NCBI GenBank assembly: GCA_037501455.1
Contig: CM074856.1
Coordinates: 46,467,001-46,531,000, forward strand
Length of the DNA: 64,000 nt
Source of the DNA: Lantana camara
Taxonomy: Eukaryota; Streptophyta; Magnoliopsida; Lamiales; Verbenaceae
Reading direction: 5' to 3'
Of this stretch, positions 12,317-23,668 are shown one piece after another (positions within the stretch are counted from its first letter, which is position 1; each line of letters begins with the position of its first letter). The notes below the pieces were generated by a model. The model was given only the letters and a program-made list of their open reading frames with translations. It had not been told where the DNA came from and searched no databases. Made by a program: the position numbers and the translations under genes.

Positions 12317-12517
12317 AGAACAGCCCTTCCCGTTCCCTTTGTAATTGGGAATGGCCGTTCCCATGTGTAAATATGATTGTGTGCTGGCGAGAACCGGAAT
12401 GACCCTTCCCATTTTGGCTTACAGCTAGAATGACCGTTCCCATTTTTGGGGAGCAGCTTCGGGGAGCTGGGAACGGCCCTTCCCATTTTGAACTAAGGGT
12501 CAGAACGGCCGTTCCCA
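12317..12517. repeat. Array of GGGAACGGCCGTTCCC-type palindromes
   Basis: About six related inverted-repeat units occur in 200 bases: CCCTTCCCGTTCCC, GGGAATGGCCGTTCCC, GGAATGACCCTTCCC, GAATGACCGTTCCC, GGGAACGGCCCTTCCC and GAACGGCCGTTC. Spacing is 25-60 bases with unrelated spacers, so these are not simple tandem duplications. The minus-strand frames across it are low-value by-products. Confidence 0.7.
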
Positions 12518-12888
12518 TACCCCTGGAGAGGCAGTAGGTTTCTGCATAAAATTGAGATTTCCATTTTCTTTCCTTTACCCTTAATTGACCCCAACATGCT
12601 ATTATATGATCAATATCATGCACTAATATGATTATTACATGCTACATTTGATAATGCACATCATCTCGTTACATGATTATGTCGTGCATCATATTTGGTA
12701 CTATTATTAAGTCATATCTCACAAGTGTACAATGTTTCCTTTTCTTGTCCAGTTCTTCTCCAGGGTAGAGATTGTGATCGAATGAGCACGTTCATGCATC
12801 CTTGAGTCGTCTTGTCACGTATCAGGTGAGGTTTAATTGCTAGTTATTAGAACCCGTATAACCCTTATGTGGAGTTTTGGGCCAAACA

Positions 12889-12890
<2 letters not shown>

Positions 12891-12928
<38 letters not shown>
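12891..12928. repeat. (AT)19 microsatellite
   Basis: A perfect dinucleotide run in the solo LTR. Confidence 0.95.
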
Positions 12929-12930
<2 letters not shown>

Positions 12931-15031
12931 ATAATCATTTCTAAGCTCTCAAGTGATTGAAAGTAACCATGTTCATTGAAAGTAAGTCGTGTTACCATGA
13001 TTGAACCGTGACCGTGTTTTGCCGAGTATTCATGTATCGTGCACTGTGGGCCCGAGAGTTGGTGTTTGAGCTAACCGGGAAAGCATGGGCTGATGGGTAA
13101 CTCTTGAACTCCTCTCATACCATGGGGATGAACCCTGAATCCACCAGGAGGTTTGGTGGAGGAAGAAGTCCCGTGCATGGGAGTCATGTTCCCGACGTAC
13201 ACCGTGTTACCGTGGATGGTTCGGGCCTTGCAAACCCACCATCATTGGAGGAAGAAGGAGTCACTGAAACAGCTACTTTGCACTGTAACTACTTGCAGGA
13301 CCACTTAATTAATCAAAAGTATCATGATTGTACACTGTCGGAGTAAAGGTTGGAGAATTGCCCTCACTCACCGGGCCACTGATTAATTGACTGAATGTGT
13401 TTTACGTGTTAAACTTGATAGGTTTAATCTCGGGTGAGTTTTATGTTATTCTTAAACTTATATTACTTTTCGTTATAAAACCTTACCCGAGATTATAACT
13501 TGCATGTTATCTGCGCTAATATTTATTTATGCCCCTCACTCAGTCTTTCATAGACTGACGTCTCCACCTGTCAGGTTCTTGCATATGCATGCTAGGTGGG
13601 AAGTGAGTCGAGCCCAGTCTTTGCATTCGAGTCATACACGGTTCATTTATTTGTTGTTGTATATGAATTATTGTTATATGTTATTTGTTAAGGAATTTTG
13701 GAGGAATTGTATACATTTAAACCGTACTTGATTATTGACATGTTTACATATGTTTCGTTTATGTTATTATGCATTGATTAACGTGGTTTGTGGTTTAGTC
13801 CTGCCTAGTTAGTTAGGTTATTTTTATTATCACCCGTTCGCTACAGGTTGGTTCATGTATGGATTACCCATTTTGTATGTGGATCGACCTATAGTGCGGG
13901 GGATGTGGTGCCTTGGAATATAGGGTGCTACAGAGACACTCGACAGCTATTTTCCCTAATCCGTTTCACAACCCCCTAGAGACACTCGACAGGATTTAAT
14001 GAACAGATAACATTAAAATCTATGAAAACACTAACCCGAATTAACCAAGTCACGACACGTGCAAGATTTAGATCCGATTATTAATTCCCTTAACAAGTTG
14101 AGAATTGCAACCAATCCTTCTCGTTAATGTACCACAAACATCAATCAAGCATTACATAAACTTCATGCATCATGAATCGCACTATGTAATTAAATCTACT
14201 TAGGTGATCGTGCACTATCTCTAAGTAAACAAATTACAGTAAACACAACACTCGGAGAATTAATAAATACTTGAATTTCATTGAAAATTAAGAACATTTA
14301 GGTCTCACGATGTTCTAACTAAATCATAAATCTCTAGCTAAGTATTAAGAAATTAGCTATTCAAAGGCATAAAATCCAAAAATATAAAATAAACCAAAAG
14401 CATCTAACTGAAAATTAAAGGAATTAAAATAAAAACTCTTGAAGAAAGATATATACTCTATGAACGTGTCTTTAAGCTGCCACCTTTCACGCCAAGAATT
14501 CTCAAACTGCTGCTTTGTGTCTCCCCAAAATCTGCTGCTCCCGGCTATTTATAACATGCACAAAACACGACATAAAAGCGGACTCTAAATCCTAATTGCC
14601 GACAATAACTTACTCCCCAAGTTGTTATTTAATTCTAAGCTTATTCCACTAACTGCATGGGATGCACAAATTAAGTCCAAGGTCTCCATATGTAGGCCCA
14701 TCATTATTAAAGCCACTTCAATGCCCAATTCTTTAACATCTCCACATAGTAGCACCTTGACCCATATTATAAATTTTGGCCCAACTAACAAATTCAACCT
14801 AAAATCCTCCTTAAAGTCTTCTTAAATTCGGCCCAATATCTCCTTTACCCAGCCAAAATAATTGGCAATGCTTCCTTTCATATTTTCAGCCTAAATAGGC
14901 CCAGTTATTCAAAATATACCCCAGTTGTACTAAAAACACGAAAATACATCACAACACCAATTTAGATCAATTATAAACACTTAAAATATGGCCATAAAAA
15001 CACAAATATTAGAGAATAATGCACTTTATCA

Positions 15032-16276
15032 ATTAACTTATTTATTTGATATCTAATTGTCCTTTAAGTGTTTATATAAATTCTCTATGAATTATTTGAT
15101 TTAATTGTTATGAATTTTCCCTAAGTATTTATATGACTTGAAAGCTTATGAATTATGTATTCTTTTTAATGCACACAAAAATTGTGGCGACACTAAACTT
15201 ATATAAATTAGATTGAAATCATTCAATAAGGTGAGAAACTTAAGAGAAATGACGAGAGATAAATATTTTATTAGCTTCGGTTGAAGAAATCCTCAGAGAG
15301 TTCTCAAAAGCACAGAAGCAATATACTCCGAATATGAAAAGCAACTGAACCCCTTTTTAAGTCACTCCCACTTTCAATTTGAACCCCCCTACTTCTCCAC
15401 TTTTTCTAATAGACACGATATGGCCTAAACTGATAAAACTCAAACTGGGCTCGCCGATCTAGGGCTTGGCCCACTGGGATTAGGCCCAAACGCCTATAAG
15501 GGGACCAACGACATTCCTCCTGCTCAGGAACGTAAACTCACCCTTCCTGCTATCTGGAACTCAAGTTCGACCTTCCTGCTTTGGATATGCATTACTTTTA
15601 TGATACATCATTCACTACCCCCCACTCTCATAGTTAGTAAGAGAGATCTGACTGTGAGAGTAGCTTTGTTGCCGTGATGCAGTGGTTCGGAACGTCTGAA
15701 GTGCATCCCTGCTTATTCCACGCACTTCCTTCAGCTTTGTTCGAATTCTCCTCACTTGTTAGTCTTTCTTCACCTTGGGTCATTCCCAGAAATGCAGGAC
15801 TCCTTTTCCGTTGTTGATCACTCCTATCTCCACCCTTTTTTTTTTTAACTTCGTGATAATCTCGAATATTTGGAAACCGTTATTTGATTTTCACATCTAT
15901 TTTTCTCGTGATTTTCTTGTGGATATTTATCAATGTTGAGAAAGATTTTCCCTCCAAGAGTTCGACCTACATCAGAACTTTAGCCTATAATATTATAAAA
16001 TAAGTTACCAAGAAGCTGGAAATTCCCTCCGCCAACTACTTGCTTCGTTTCTCGTGCTTGCCAGATTAGGACTCTTCGTCTTTCGGTGAGTGATTTTATT
16101 CATTATCCTCATTCATTATTCACCTAAAGTCAAATTTTTCGCCAAAGATATTCCCCCTTTCATCAGGAGAAACCCATTCGCCTACTCCATTTCCAAATCA
16201 CGCCACATCGCCACTTTTTCCCACTGCTCCGCTGCCAAAACACCATATGCACCAGGTGAGACTTACCTCAACCTTC
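15032..16276. other. Unassigned flank between two elements
   Basis: No coding region is supported. The stretch contains three spaced copies of CTTCCTGCT or CCTCCTGCT (15515-15580), a CTATAAGGGG TATA-like site near 15495 and pyrimidine-rich DNA. It could be remains of another LTR. The last bases, CCTTC at 16272-16276, are the left target duplication of the Athila element. Confidence 0.4.
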
Positions 16277-16436
16277 TATTGAGTGTAGAATTTGAATGAT
16301 TTTAAGCGTTGATTAGAGTATATTTTTCTACCTTTGATGCGTTTAGGTGTTTATTTTGCTCCATTTAGGTGTTTTTAGAGTTGGAGTTGAGAAACGGAGA
16401 AGCAAAGCAAATTCACGCGTTTTTAGAGAAAAATGT

Positions 16437-16650
16437 GGTAACTCTCGTTACCACTTAGGAGTTCAAATTCAGTAACCCCCGTTACCAGACACAGGAGCAT
16501 TGCTTTGGCAAGATAGGAGGGGTAACGCACGTTACCTCTGGGCAGAAGAAATGTGGTAAGGCCCGTTACCACTAATAAAAATGTTATGGCGATTTCACGA
16601 TGTAACGAGCATTAACGATATTTGTGAATGGAAGGGTAACACCCGTTACA
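16437..16650. repeat. Palindrome array in Athila 5' LTR (decayed copy)
   Basis: Six units of GTAAC-NNNN-GTTAC type occur: GTAACTCTCGTTAC, GTAACCCCCGTTAC, GTAACGCACGTTAC, GTAAGGCCCGTTAC, GTAACGAGCATTAA and GTAACACCCGTTAC. The same six positions in the 3' LTR (47371-47582) carry less-mutated forms, mainly GTAACGCCCGTTAC or GTAACGGGCGTTAC. The array lies just upstream of the LTR TATA box. Confidence 0.75.
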
Positions 16651-16676
16651 AGAGTCAGCGAGAGGACAATTAGGGC

Positions 16677-16688
16677 TGCTATTTAAAT
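16677..16688 (+). promoter_or_regulatory. TATA-like box of Athila 5' LTR
   Basis: GCTATTTAAATG follows the palindrome array by about 25 bases. The 3' LTR has GCTATTTAAGTACG at the matching place (47610), and the minus-strand relative has GGCTGCTATTTAAGTGCG (near 51165). Confidence 0.5.
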
Positions 16689-18766
16689 GTATTTTGAAGT
16701 CTTTTTGTGTGAGGAGATTGGAGAGATTTCAGAGCTTTTCTTTCGGGTTTTGACTTAGGTTTTGAAGAGAAGACACAGCAGTTTCGAAGGAGTTTTTTAG
16801 AGAATTCGAGAAGGCAAAAGGATTGAATTCTTAGAACAATTTTTGTTTTTATTGTTGCTTTAATTATTAAACTAATTCCTTTAAGTTTGGTTTTATTTAG
16901 TTTTCGTATGTTAGATTCATTTTCTAGACTTTACGAATGCTTATGGTTTTGATTTAAGACTTGTTTAGATTTGATGAACATGAATTCTTTTAATGCAATT
17001 TCCTTTAGTTTTATGAGTTTTGCTTTAATTATGAGTAGCTAATTCTCTAGGGCTAGGGGAGTGATGATGTGTAGCGCCCCCTAACACTACAACTCCTGCA
17101 CCGTACTACCCTCGAGTGGATGTGAGACCTAGCACTCGAGAAATACTACGGCGAACGGTATAGACGGTACTTAAGTAGAGCGTAGGATGAAATGCAGCGG
17201 AAGATAAAAGAATTTAAAATTTGCAACAAGCAACATGATGACACACAGAATAGTGCATGATATTGTAAGGGGGTAATATGATAGCGTAGTGTACGGAGTT
17301 AAAGTATAAGAGCAATTTATTAGCAATATATACATGATCAGTATTAAATGCTCTTAATCTAAACCTGATCTAATAAGTATGACACCTATAGCTTCAAGAT
17401 ACCTCTAGGTGTCGTAGTCCTCGCTCCCTGAAATCATGTATTTGAAATAGGCGAGGAATTAGTCAAAGTGACTAAGTGAAGGAAGAGTAGGTATAGATTT
17501 ATATAGTTATATATTTATATAGGACCAAGAAATTCTTTGATCTAAAATAATAGTAATAAGATATAACAAATAAGATACGGTTCATAAGTTTGAAATAGGG
17601 ATAGGGGTATTTAGAGTTTATTTATAAGTGATGAACCGTTTGATAAAAGATTTGTACCGCCTGCAAGCAAGGCGTCTCCCTCCGAACTCCTTAAAATGTT
17701 TGTAAAATAGTACCGGGCTGATCAAGGCACTGGTACTTTAATAAAACTAAATATGATAATAACTCCGCAACACCGTAGTGTCAGTAGGGGAGCAAACCCT
17801 ACCGACGATATGTAATATGTGGGAGGAAGCTATCTCTCCCAGGGAGGTTGTCTCCCTTGTAAGTCTCTTGGCGTGAAGTAACTAACCTCCAGTTAAATCA
17901 CTACCAAGAGTTGGTGGCGGTCTGTGGCACCAACAATACCTTCGGCCCGATGCCTTCCAGGTATTGCTCGACACAGCTGCGCGCTGGGCCCATTTTGATA
18001 AATAATACTAATGATTTACTTACTTAGTCAGGAATCAGTTCTTGGTATTAATAGGACTGAAGTATGTAATGTCCGGATAAGATCCTGATTCCGACTTAAT
18101 GGTATTTTCCTCATAAAGAGGAATAATATTAATATGTATAGATAGGAAATCAAATAATAGGTAGGTTTTAGAAATCATTTTATAATTAGATATAGGTATA
18201 AACATGATTCCAGTTGAAAATATTTTAACCCTCACCTAGTATCGAAATTCAGACAGATTGGAACGGATCCCACTGTTCAGTGCAATTGTCGCCTGAAAGT
18301 AATTACTACTGACTTAGAACTAGGTTCTTATTATTCTAATCAAATAATCACATAAGGTTTAGGAAATATAATACATTAGAGAATTTTTATAACATTTAGA
18401 GATTTTCCCGGTAAAATTTAATTTTTAATTGTTTAAGAAAATTTAATTAATTAATTAGGTTTCATGAATTCTTCAACCACTTAAATATTTATTAATCATG
18501 TTGTGACCTTAATTAGAATATTGGGAATTAAATTTAGAATTTAATTCAACAATGTAGATTTATTTTGGAATTATTTTATAATTTTATTAATTTTTGAATT
18601 AATTTGGAAAAATCTTTATTTAAAATTCCAAAATCCTATTTTATAATTAATTTTAAATTAATTTCGAAATTATTTAATTAAATATTGACCAAAAAGTCAA
18701 AATTACTATTGAAAATATTTACTATTCAATTTCTTATGAATTAAACACTTTATAACATAAAATTAA

Positions 18767-18792
18767 ACACACACACACACACACACACACAC
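18767..18792. repeat. (AC)13 microsatellite
   Basis: A perfect dinucleotide run inside the solo LTR. Confidence 0.95.
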
Positions 18793-19045
18793 TATCACAC
18801 GTGCACATGATTTTGATTCAAGAACATTATGAATGTGTTCTTAAGCTTATGAAGATGTTCTTACTAGTTCATGATCATATTTAATAAAATTTTGAATTCA
18901 TAACATATAATTAAATTCAAATGTAACACTTTAATCATAAAATTAAATTTAAATAATTTATTCTAAGCATAAATTTAATCAAAAAAGAACATAATTATTT
19001 AAATACATATTCATGTTATATCATATCATAAATCATGCCTCTAAA

Positions 19046-19477
19046 TAGGGATGGCAACGAGCCGAGCCGGCTCGCGAGCTACACGAGCGGAGCCGAGCCG
19101 AGCCCGAACCCGAACCCTTTATTTCTTGGCTCGTGGCTCGCGAGCCGGCTCGCGAGCCCATATATTTAATTAAAAAAATAATATTTTTAATTTATATATA
19201 TATAAATATTTTATTAATATATAATATTATATATATATTCATTAAATTTAATACAAAATGAATAAAAAATAATATATTTATTATATATATTCATTTAATA
19301 TATATTATTATATATAAAAATATATTAAATTATTAAAAAAACTAATTTTTTTATTAAAAATAATATTCCAGGCCGAGCCTCGAGCCGAGCCGAGCCGGGT
19401 TCGAGCCTTGGTCGAGCCGAGCCCGAGCCCTGAAAAAAGGCCAAGGCTCGGCTCGGCTCGGCTCGTTGCCATCCCTA
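19046..19477. mobile_element. hAT-type MITE with 8-base target duplication
   Basis: The ends are TAGGGATGGCAACGAGCCGA and its reverse complement. The flanks CCTCTAAA (19038-19045) and CCTCTAAT (19478-19485) form a near-perfect 8-base duplication, the hAT hallmark. Both arms (about 110 bases each) are built of GAGCC/GAGCCG repeats, and the centre is almost pure A/T. No reading frame, so it would need transposase from elsewhere. Confidence 0.85.
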
Positions 19478-19732
19478 CCTCTAATTAAATAAAATTCCAT
19501 AATGTAGGCACATTACACATAAAGCTAACAATTATGCATATATTTTATAAAATAAATTCCTAAAGCATAATTTTATTAAACCTAAGCATGCTACTAATAT
19601 TATTATATTAAAAACATAATATAAAGCATGAAATAATAAAATAAAATTTTACCTTAGTGAGAGAGGGAGAGGGTCACGAGAGAGAGAGGGATGTTGGGAG
19701 ATTTTGGTGTGAATTTTATGTAGTGATCTCTG

Positions 19733-19746
19733 GGGTATTTATAGGT
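19733..19746 (-). promoter_or_regulatory. TATA box of the 3.8-kb solo LTR
   Basis: The reverse complement reads CCTATAAATACCCC, a canonical TATA box about 1.1 kb into the minus-strand LTR. Confidence 0.5.
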
Positions 19747-22365
19747 ATGTCTTGGGGACTTATGTTGTAATTTTGAAGACTTAATTAAGTGAGTCATGTA
19801 GTGAGTTAGCTAAGTTCATTTATTAGGGGGGTTAAGGTGTATAATTAAGATATAATTAATTAATCTAGTAATTATGACAAAATAAAAATAATTCTAAAAT
19901 AGGATGAAAATGATAATAAAAACATAGATAAATGTCTAGGTTTTAGTTTGAAATGAGAGAAATTGGAAAAGAAAGAGAATCGAAAGAGCTTTCCGATGGT
20001 TATAAACACTTAACGTTTAAACGTCTACATTTAAAGTAGTAAGCGTTTGGAATTTTGAAAAATACAAGAAAATACATAAAACGGGACGAGAGTGTGAATT
20101 GATTTCTGAGAAAGTGTTCATGAATCTTAAAATAATTTAAGGATCGTTTTGACTGTAATATTGGATACCAAATGTTGCACAGATTGAAAGTTAGTTTTTA
20201 CGGCGGAAATAGTACTTTGGAAAAATAGGAAATTTTTTTAAAATGAGCTAAAGTTTGAATTAGGGTTTGGAAAAGATCTTAAAATTCATAAAAGAATCCA
20301 AGGATCGTAATGGTTATAATATTGTATAGGAAAAACGTTGAAATTTGGAAATTCCTAAATTAGGACAAAATTAGGGTTTTTCGGCCAGTTTTGATTTCTA
20401 CGGAAGCTACGTTAAGAATTAGGGTTTGGAAACCATACCAAAATTCATAAAATTTTGCAAGGATTCTATCGAGCCCAATATTGGATAGGTAAAAGTGTTT
20501 CGAAAATTCCTACAATTAAGGGTGAATAGTAACTAGGGACCTAAATGGAATTTTTGACAAATAATTTTCAAAACGTATTTTGGGATGATGAAAGCTATGA
20601 TATGAATTTGAAAAATACGGAAATAAGCTTTCTAAGGTTTCTTAAGTTTTAGGTAAGGGTCTAGGGTTCGGTGAATGAATAGTGGTATGGCTCTCTCAAG
20701 AAGGCACAATCGTAAATCAAAACATATATGCACATAATTCACATAGAATGAAATGTGTAATGGACTAAGGCTATAATCGCTTTCCTCTTAACCCTTTACT
20801 TACCCGTACTATCCTGATCTTGAAAATCCGGGCTGTTACATGATGAATGCATGATAAGTGTTTGATATGATGCTTGAATGACTTGTGTTAATTCTTAGTT
20901 TGAAAACAGGTTTGAATTGACTTGCGATGGCCTGATCACCCTTAGCATGTGTTACAATTGCCTATAGATCAAGAGATTGATGGCAATTTAGATGGTTTTC
21001 ATACTTCTAAGTTGTAGAATACAAAGAGATTTGGTTCTAGCTTATACAATAGTGATCTTATTCCATGCCGAGCTGCTAGAATACCAGTAATCTTATTCCA
21101 TGCCGAGCTGCTAGAATATTGAATTGCACTAGTCTTGTTCCTATGGTTTAATTAACTATTGGTGATTGTGAGAGCAACATTGAACACTAATTAAGCACTT
21201 GGTTACACCTTGAGAGAGGATACTACTGTTCGGCGTAGTGCCCTGAAAATTCAATTTGTTGAATTAATTAAACTGGAATTTACAGCAAGTTGTGAGTATT
21301 ACACATATTGATAATTAATGACGTGCGGTGATATTCTTATATGAAATGTGTTTCATAGGAAAAGACTTGGAATACCGAAATCACGTATCATTAAAGTTCT
21401 AGTCGGTAAGATAAGAATATGTTCCTATCACGACTATAACGTGGTTATATAAGATGATTAGTCTTTCATCATAGGGAATAGTGATTCTGATTATAACACG
21501 TTGATGATTTTCAATAGGATTAGAAACATCGAACTGGACCACTGAGATTATTCAGTTTATACTGCTATCTGAAATGAATAAAATCTCAGGAAGCATTGTA
21601 CTCTTAATCCTGATAATATTTCGGCTTTAGGCATGTAGTGTTAGTCACTGTAATATACTCGAAGTGAGGTCTCGGCAACGGTGGCCAAAATACTTTGTAC
21701 GTTCGGTGACAACATAAAATGTGCTAAAGAGTTATATTGACCGAGGAATCTATGGCCTTACTGGAAGGTAAAAGATATCCCTGAAATAGATTTTCAAAAG
21801 TTCGACTTAAGACAATGGCCAAAGCACTTTGCGTGATACGTCACTGAAGTTGTATAATGAATGTGTTTCACATACAGAGAATTTGAATTTAAGGCGAATC
21901 AACAAATTTCAGATTAGAGATGAAAAATGAATGATAGTAGTCACAATTTATTTTTCATGGATATCTACACGGAGGAGTGAAATGCGAAATTATTCTAGAT
22001 CGAGAAATTCATGAATAATTTAATTAATTTTAGAGTGCAGCAATATTTATTTAGTGGAATTAAATATTGTTAAACGGTAATTAATTACTATCATGAGATA
22101 TTAATATATTAACCCGTTTGGAGCTAAAATTAATCAGTCCTACAGGTCCCCCTGCAAGCCCCAGTTAAAAACCCCGAAGAGAAAATATTAAAAGAAGAAA
22201 GAGAAATGATTTTTCAAAGTGTTTGAAAATAAGCCAAAGGAATTATTTTAAGAAAATAAATCAAAGTTCCAAAGAGTTGGAAATGCCCGGAATTTTATCT
22301 TGGAGAAAATAAAATTTTAATTTAAAAAAAAAAAAAAGCTAACGTGGCATTTTGCTGATGTGGCT

Positions 22366-22582
22366 GCTGACGTGGCACGCCACATCAATAGGCTGGGCCC
22401 AGTTGGCGCTGACGCAGCGTCCGCATGGCGCGCCAAGTGGATGGCAGATATTGCGCCACGTAGCCGTGAAGCAACGGGTCCAGATTTTACTGGACCGGGC
22501 CGGTCAACGGGTAGGATCGGGTCAATCGGATTCGATTAGACCGACCCGGACACTTGGCCAAATCAAAATCGGCCACGTCAGC
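22366..22582. promoter_or_regulatory. GC-rich promoter-like block bounded by inverted GCTGACGTGGC
   Basis: GCTGACGTGGC (22366-22376) and its exact reverse complement GCCACGTCAGC (22572-22582) bound a GC-rich block with further CCACGT words. TGACG/ACGTGGC are known plant bZIP-binding cores. It is followed by CTCTAAATAGGGGCC near 22780, a plausible TATA region. The reading frames at 22352 and 22631 are not conserved with anything I recognise. Confidence 0.35.
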
Positions 22583-23668
22583 TAAAACCCTAGCCGCGTG
22601 TACAACATACACGCCACCTTCTAGTGGCGTGTGAGGGCGCGTGCTGAGGAGTTTCGGAGAGCGGCCGGTGGCGTTGGACTCATGGTGATGAGATCTTTGA
22701 CGTGGTCACCTCGATTTTTGTGTCCAAGTTACAAACGTAATTGGGATGTGAAATTACTATTTTACCCTCGATTTTTTCCTCTAAATAGGGGCCTTGGCAT
22801 TTCATTTTTTCCATCCAACTTTGGCAGAGATTTTGGCTGAGTTCTCTGCTTTAAAACCATATCCATTTTCTCCTAGTTAATTCCGATTTATTTTGGAATT
22901 AATTTTAATTAGGTGTTTATATATAAAACTCCTGATTTCGGGAGATTAAACCCTGAAAAGTGTTTTCTAGTTTAAAGTTTTATTTTCTCTAAGTATTTAG
23001 AGAAATACTTTCGGAGCCCACACTCCGAGGGTTTCTCTGGGGTTATTGCAGGAAAGCTCTGTCGGTTTCACGAGGAGTGATCATGTATCGGGTTCCCGGG
23101 AGGTGAACGCGGTAACCGTCTTCTGTGAAAGAAAAGGAGCTGGAAAAATACCATTAGATAGCCATGTTTGCAGTACGGTAAAATTTTACAGTTGTATTAT
23201 CTTAAGCATGATAAATTATATGCTCTTAGGGCTCGTTTACTTTTGTAAAGTGGATATTGGATGTTGGGATTAAGGGGGTTAGATTAGTTAAGAATCCTAC
23301 CATTTTCTTTTGTTTACATTTTATGTAGGATTTGACAGATTATTAGTTTTTTTGTTTACTTTGTCGGCCAGCTATTGAAGGTTTAGAAGTCAATTACCAT
23401 TCTACCCTTATTGAAAATATTTATGTAGTATGAATTGCCCTTGTTTATTATAACACCATTGCCCAATTTTCCCCAAATTCGGAACAGTGAAATACATCCG
23501 GCAGCGTAGGTTGGGTAAGGAGATTCGTTGGTCGCCGCTCATCGCCTTCTTTACCTCGCCTTAATACGGTGCGTATTTTGTGATGATATGCTACCCTTGC
23601 TATTAGTTAATTTAATGATTGTATTGAATTAAATTTTTGAAATTGGGACATAAATTTTGTGTTCGCAG

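Larger units (their letters stand above)
11374..13932 (+). repeat. Solo LTR (chromovirus-like) with GAGAC target duplication
   Basis: It starts TGTAATGCCCCG, ends GGGTGCTACA and is flanked by GAGAC at 11369-11373 and 13933-13937. The uninterrupted site survives in the sister LTR as AGAGGCACTCG. The first 75 bases resemble the minus-strand start of the LTRs at 24766 and 31273 (shared GTGAGTTTTGAGAGTTAG). Length 2559. It holds a TATA box at 11961, a palindrome array at 12317-12517 and an AT repeat at 12891. No internal domain remains, so it formed by LTR-LTR recombination. Confidence 0.85.
6270..15031 (-). mobile_element. Degenerate Ty3/gypsy LTR retrotransposon, Athila/Tat-like
   Basis: Two similar LTRs (6270-7773 and 10963-15031, the latter split by a solo LTR) flank a short internal region. 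The minus-strand orientation follows from the PBS-side sequence next to the right LTR (TTTTGGCGCCGTTATCGGGGA type), a purine tract next to the left LTR, and gag-protease homology on the minus strand. The flanks ATTGA (6265-6269) and ATTAA (15032-15036) look like a decayed 5-base target duplication. Reverse transcriptase, RNase H and integrase are absent, so the copy is non-autonomous. Confidence 0.8.
10963..15031 (-). repeat. 5' LTR of the gypsy element, interrupted
   Basis: The LTR sequence is in two parts, 10963-11373 and 13938-15031, separated by a solo LTR with its GAGAC target duplication. Joined, it matches the 3' LTR at 6270-7773. Confidence 0.75.
17070..20840 (-). repeat. Solo LTR, 3.8 kb, with TGATG target duplication
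   Basis: The plus strand starts TGTAGCGCCCC and ends GGCTGTTACA, so the element reads TGTAACAGCCCGG on the minus strand. TGATG lies at 17065-17069 and 20841-20845. Removing the insert restores GTGATGATGAATGC exactly as it stands in the Athila 3' LTR near 47983. A minus-strand TATA box (CCTATAAATACCCC) is at about 19733. The length fits the very long LTRs of plant chromoviruses. No gag or pol is present. Confidence 0.85.

Noticed and set aside
12198..12623. 141-codon minus-strand frame with repeated Gly/His/Ser segments
   Set aside because: It is a by-product of the palindrome array in the solo LTR; other frames over the same array are equally open.
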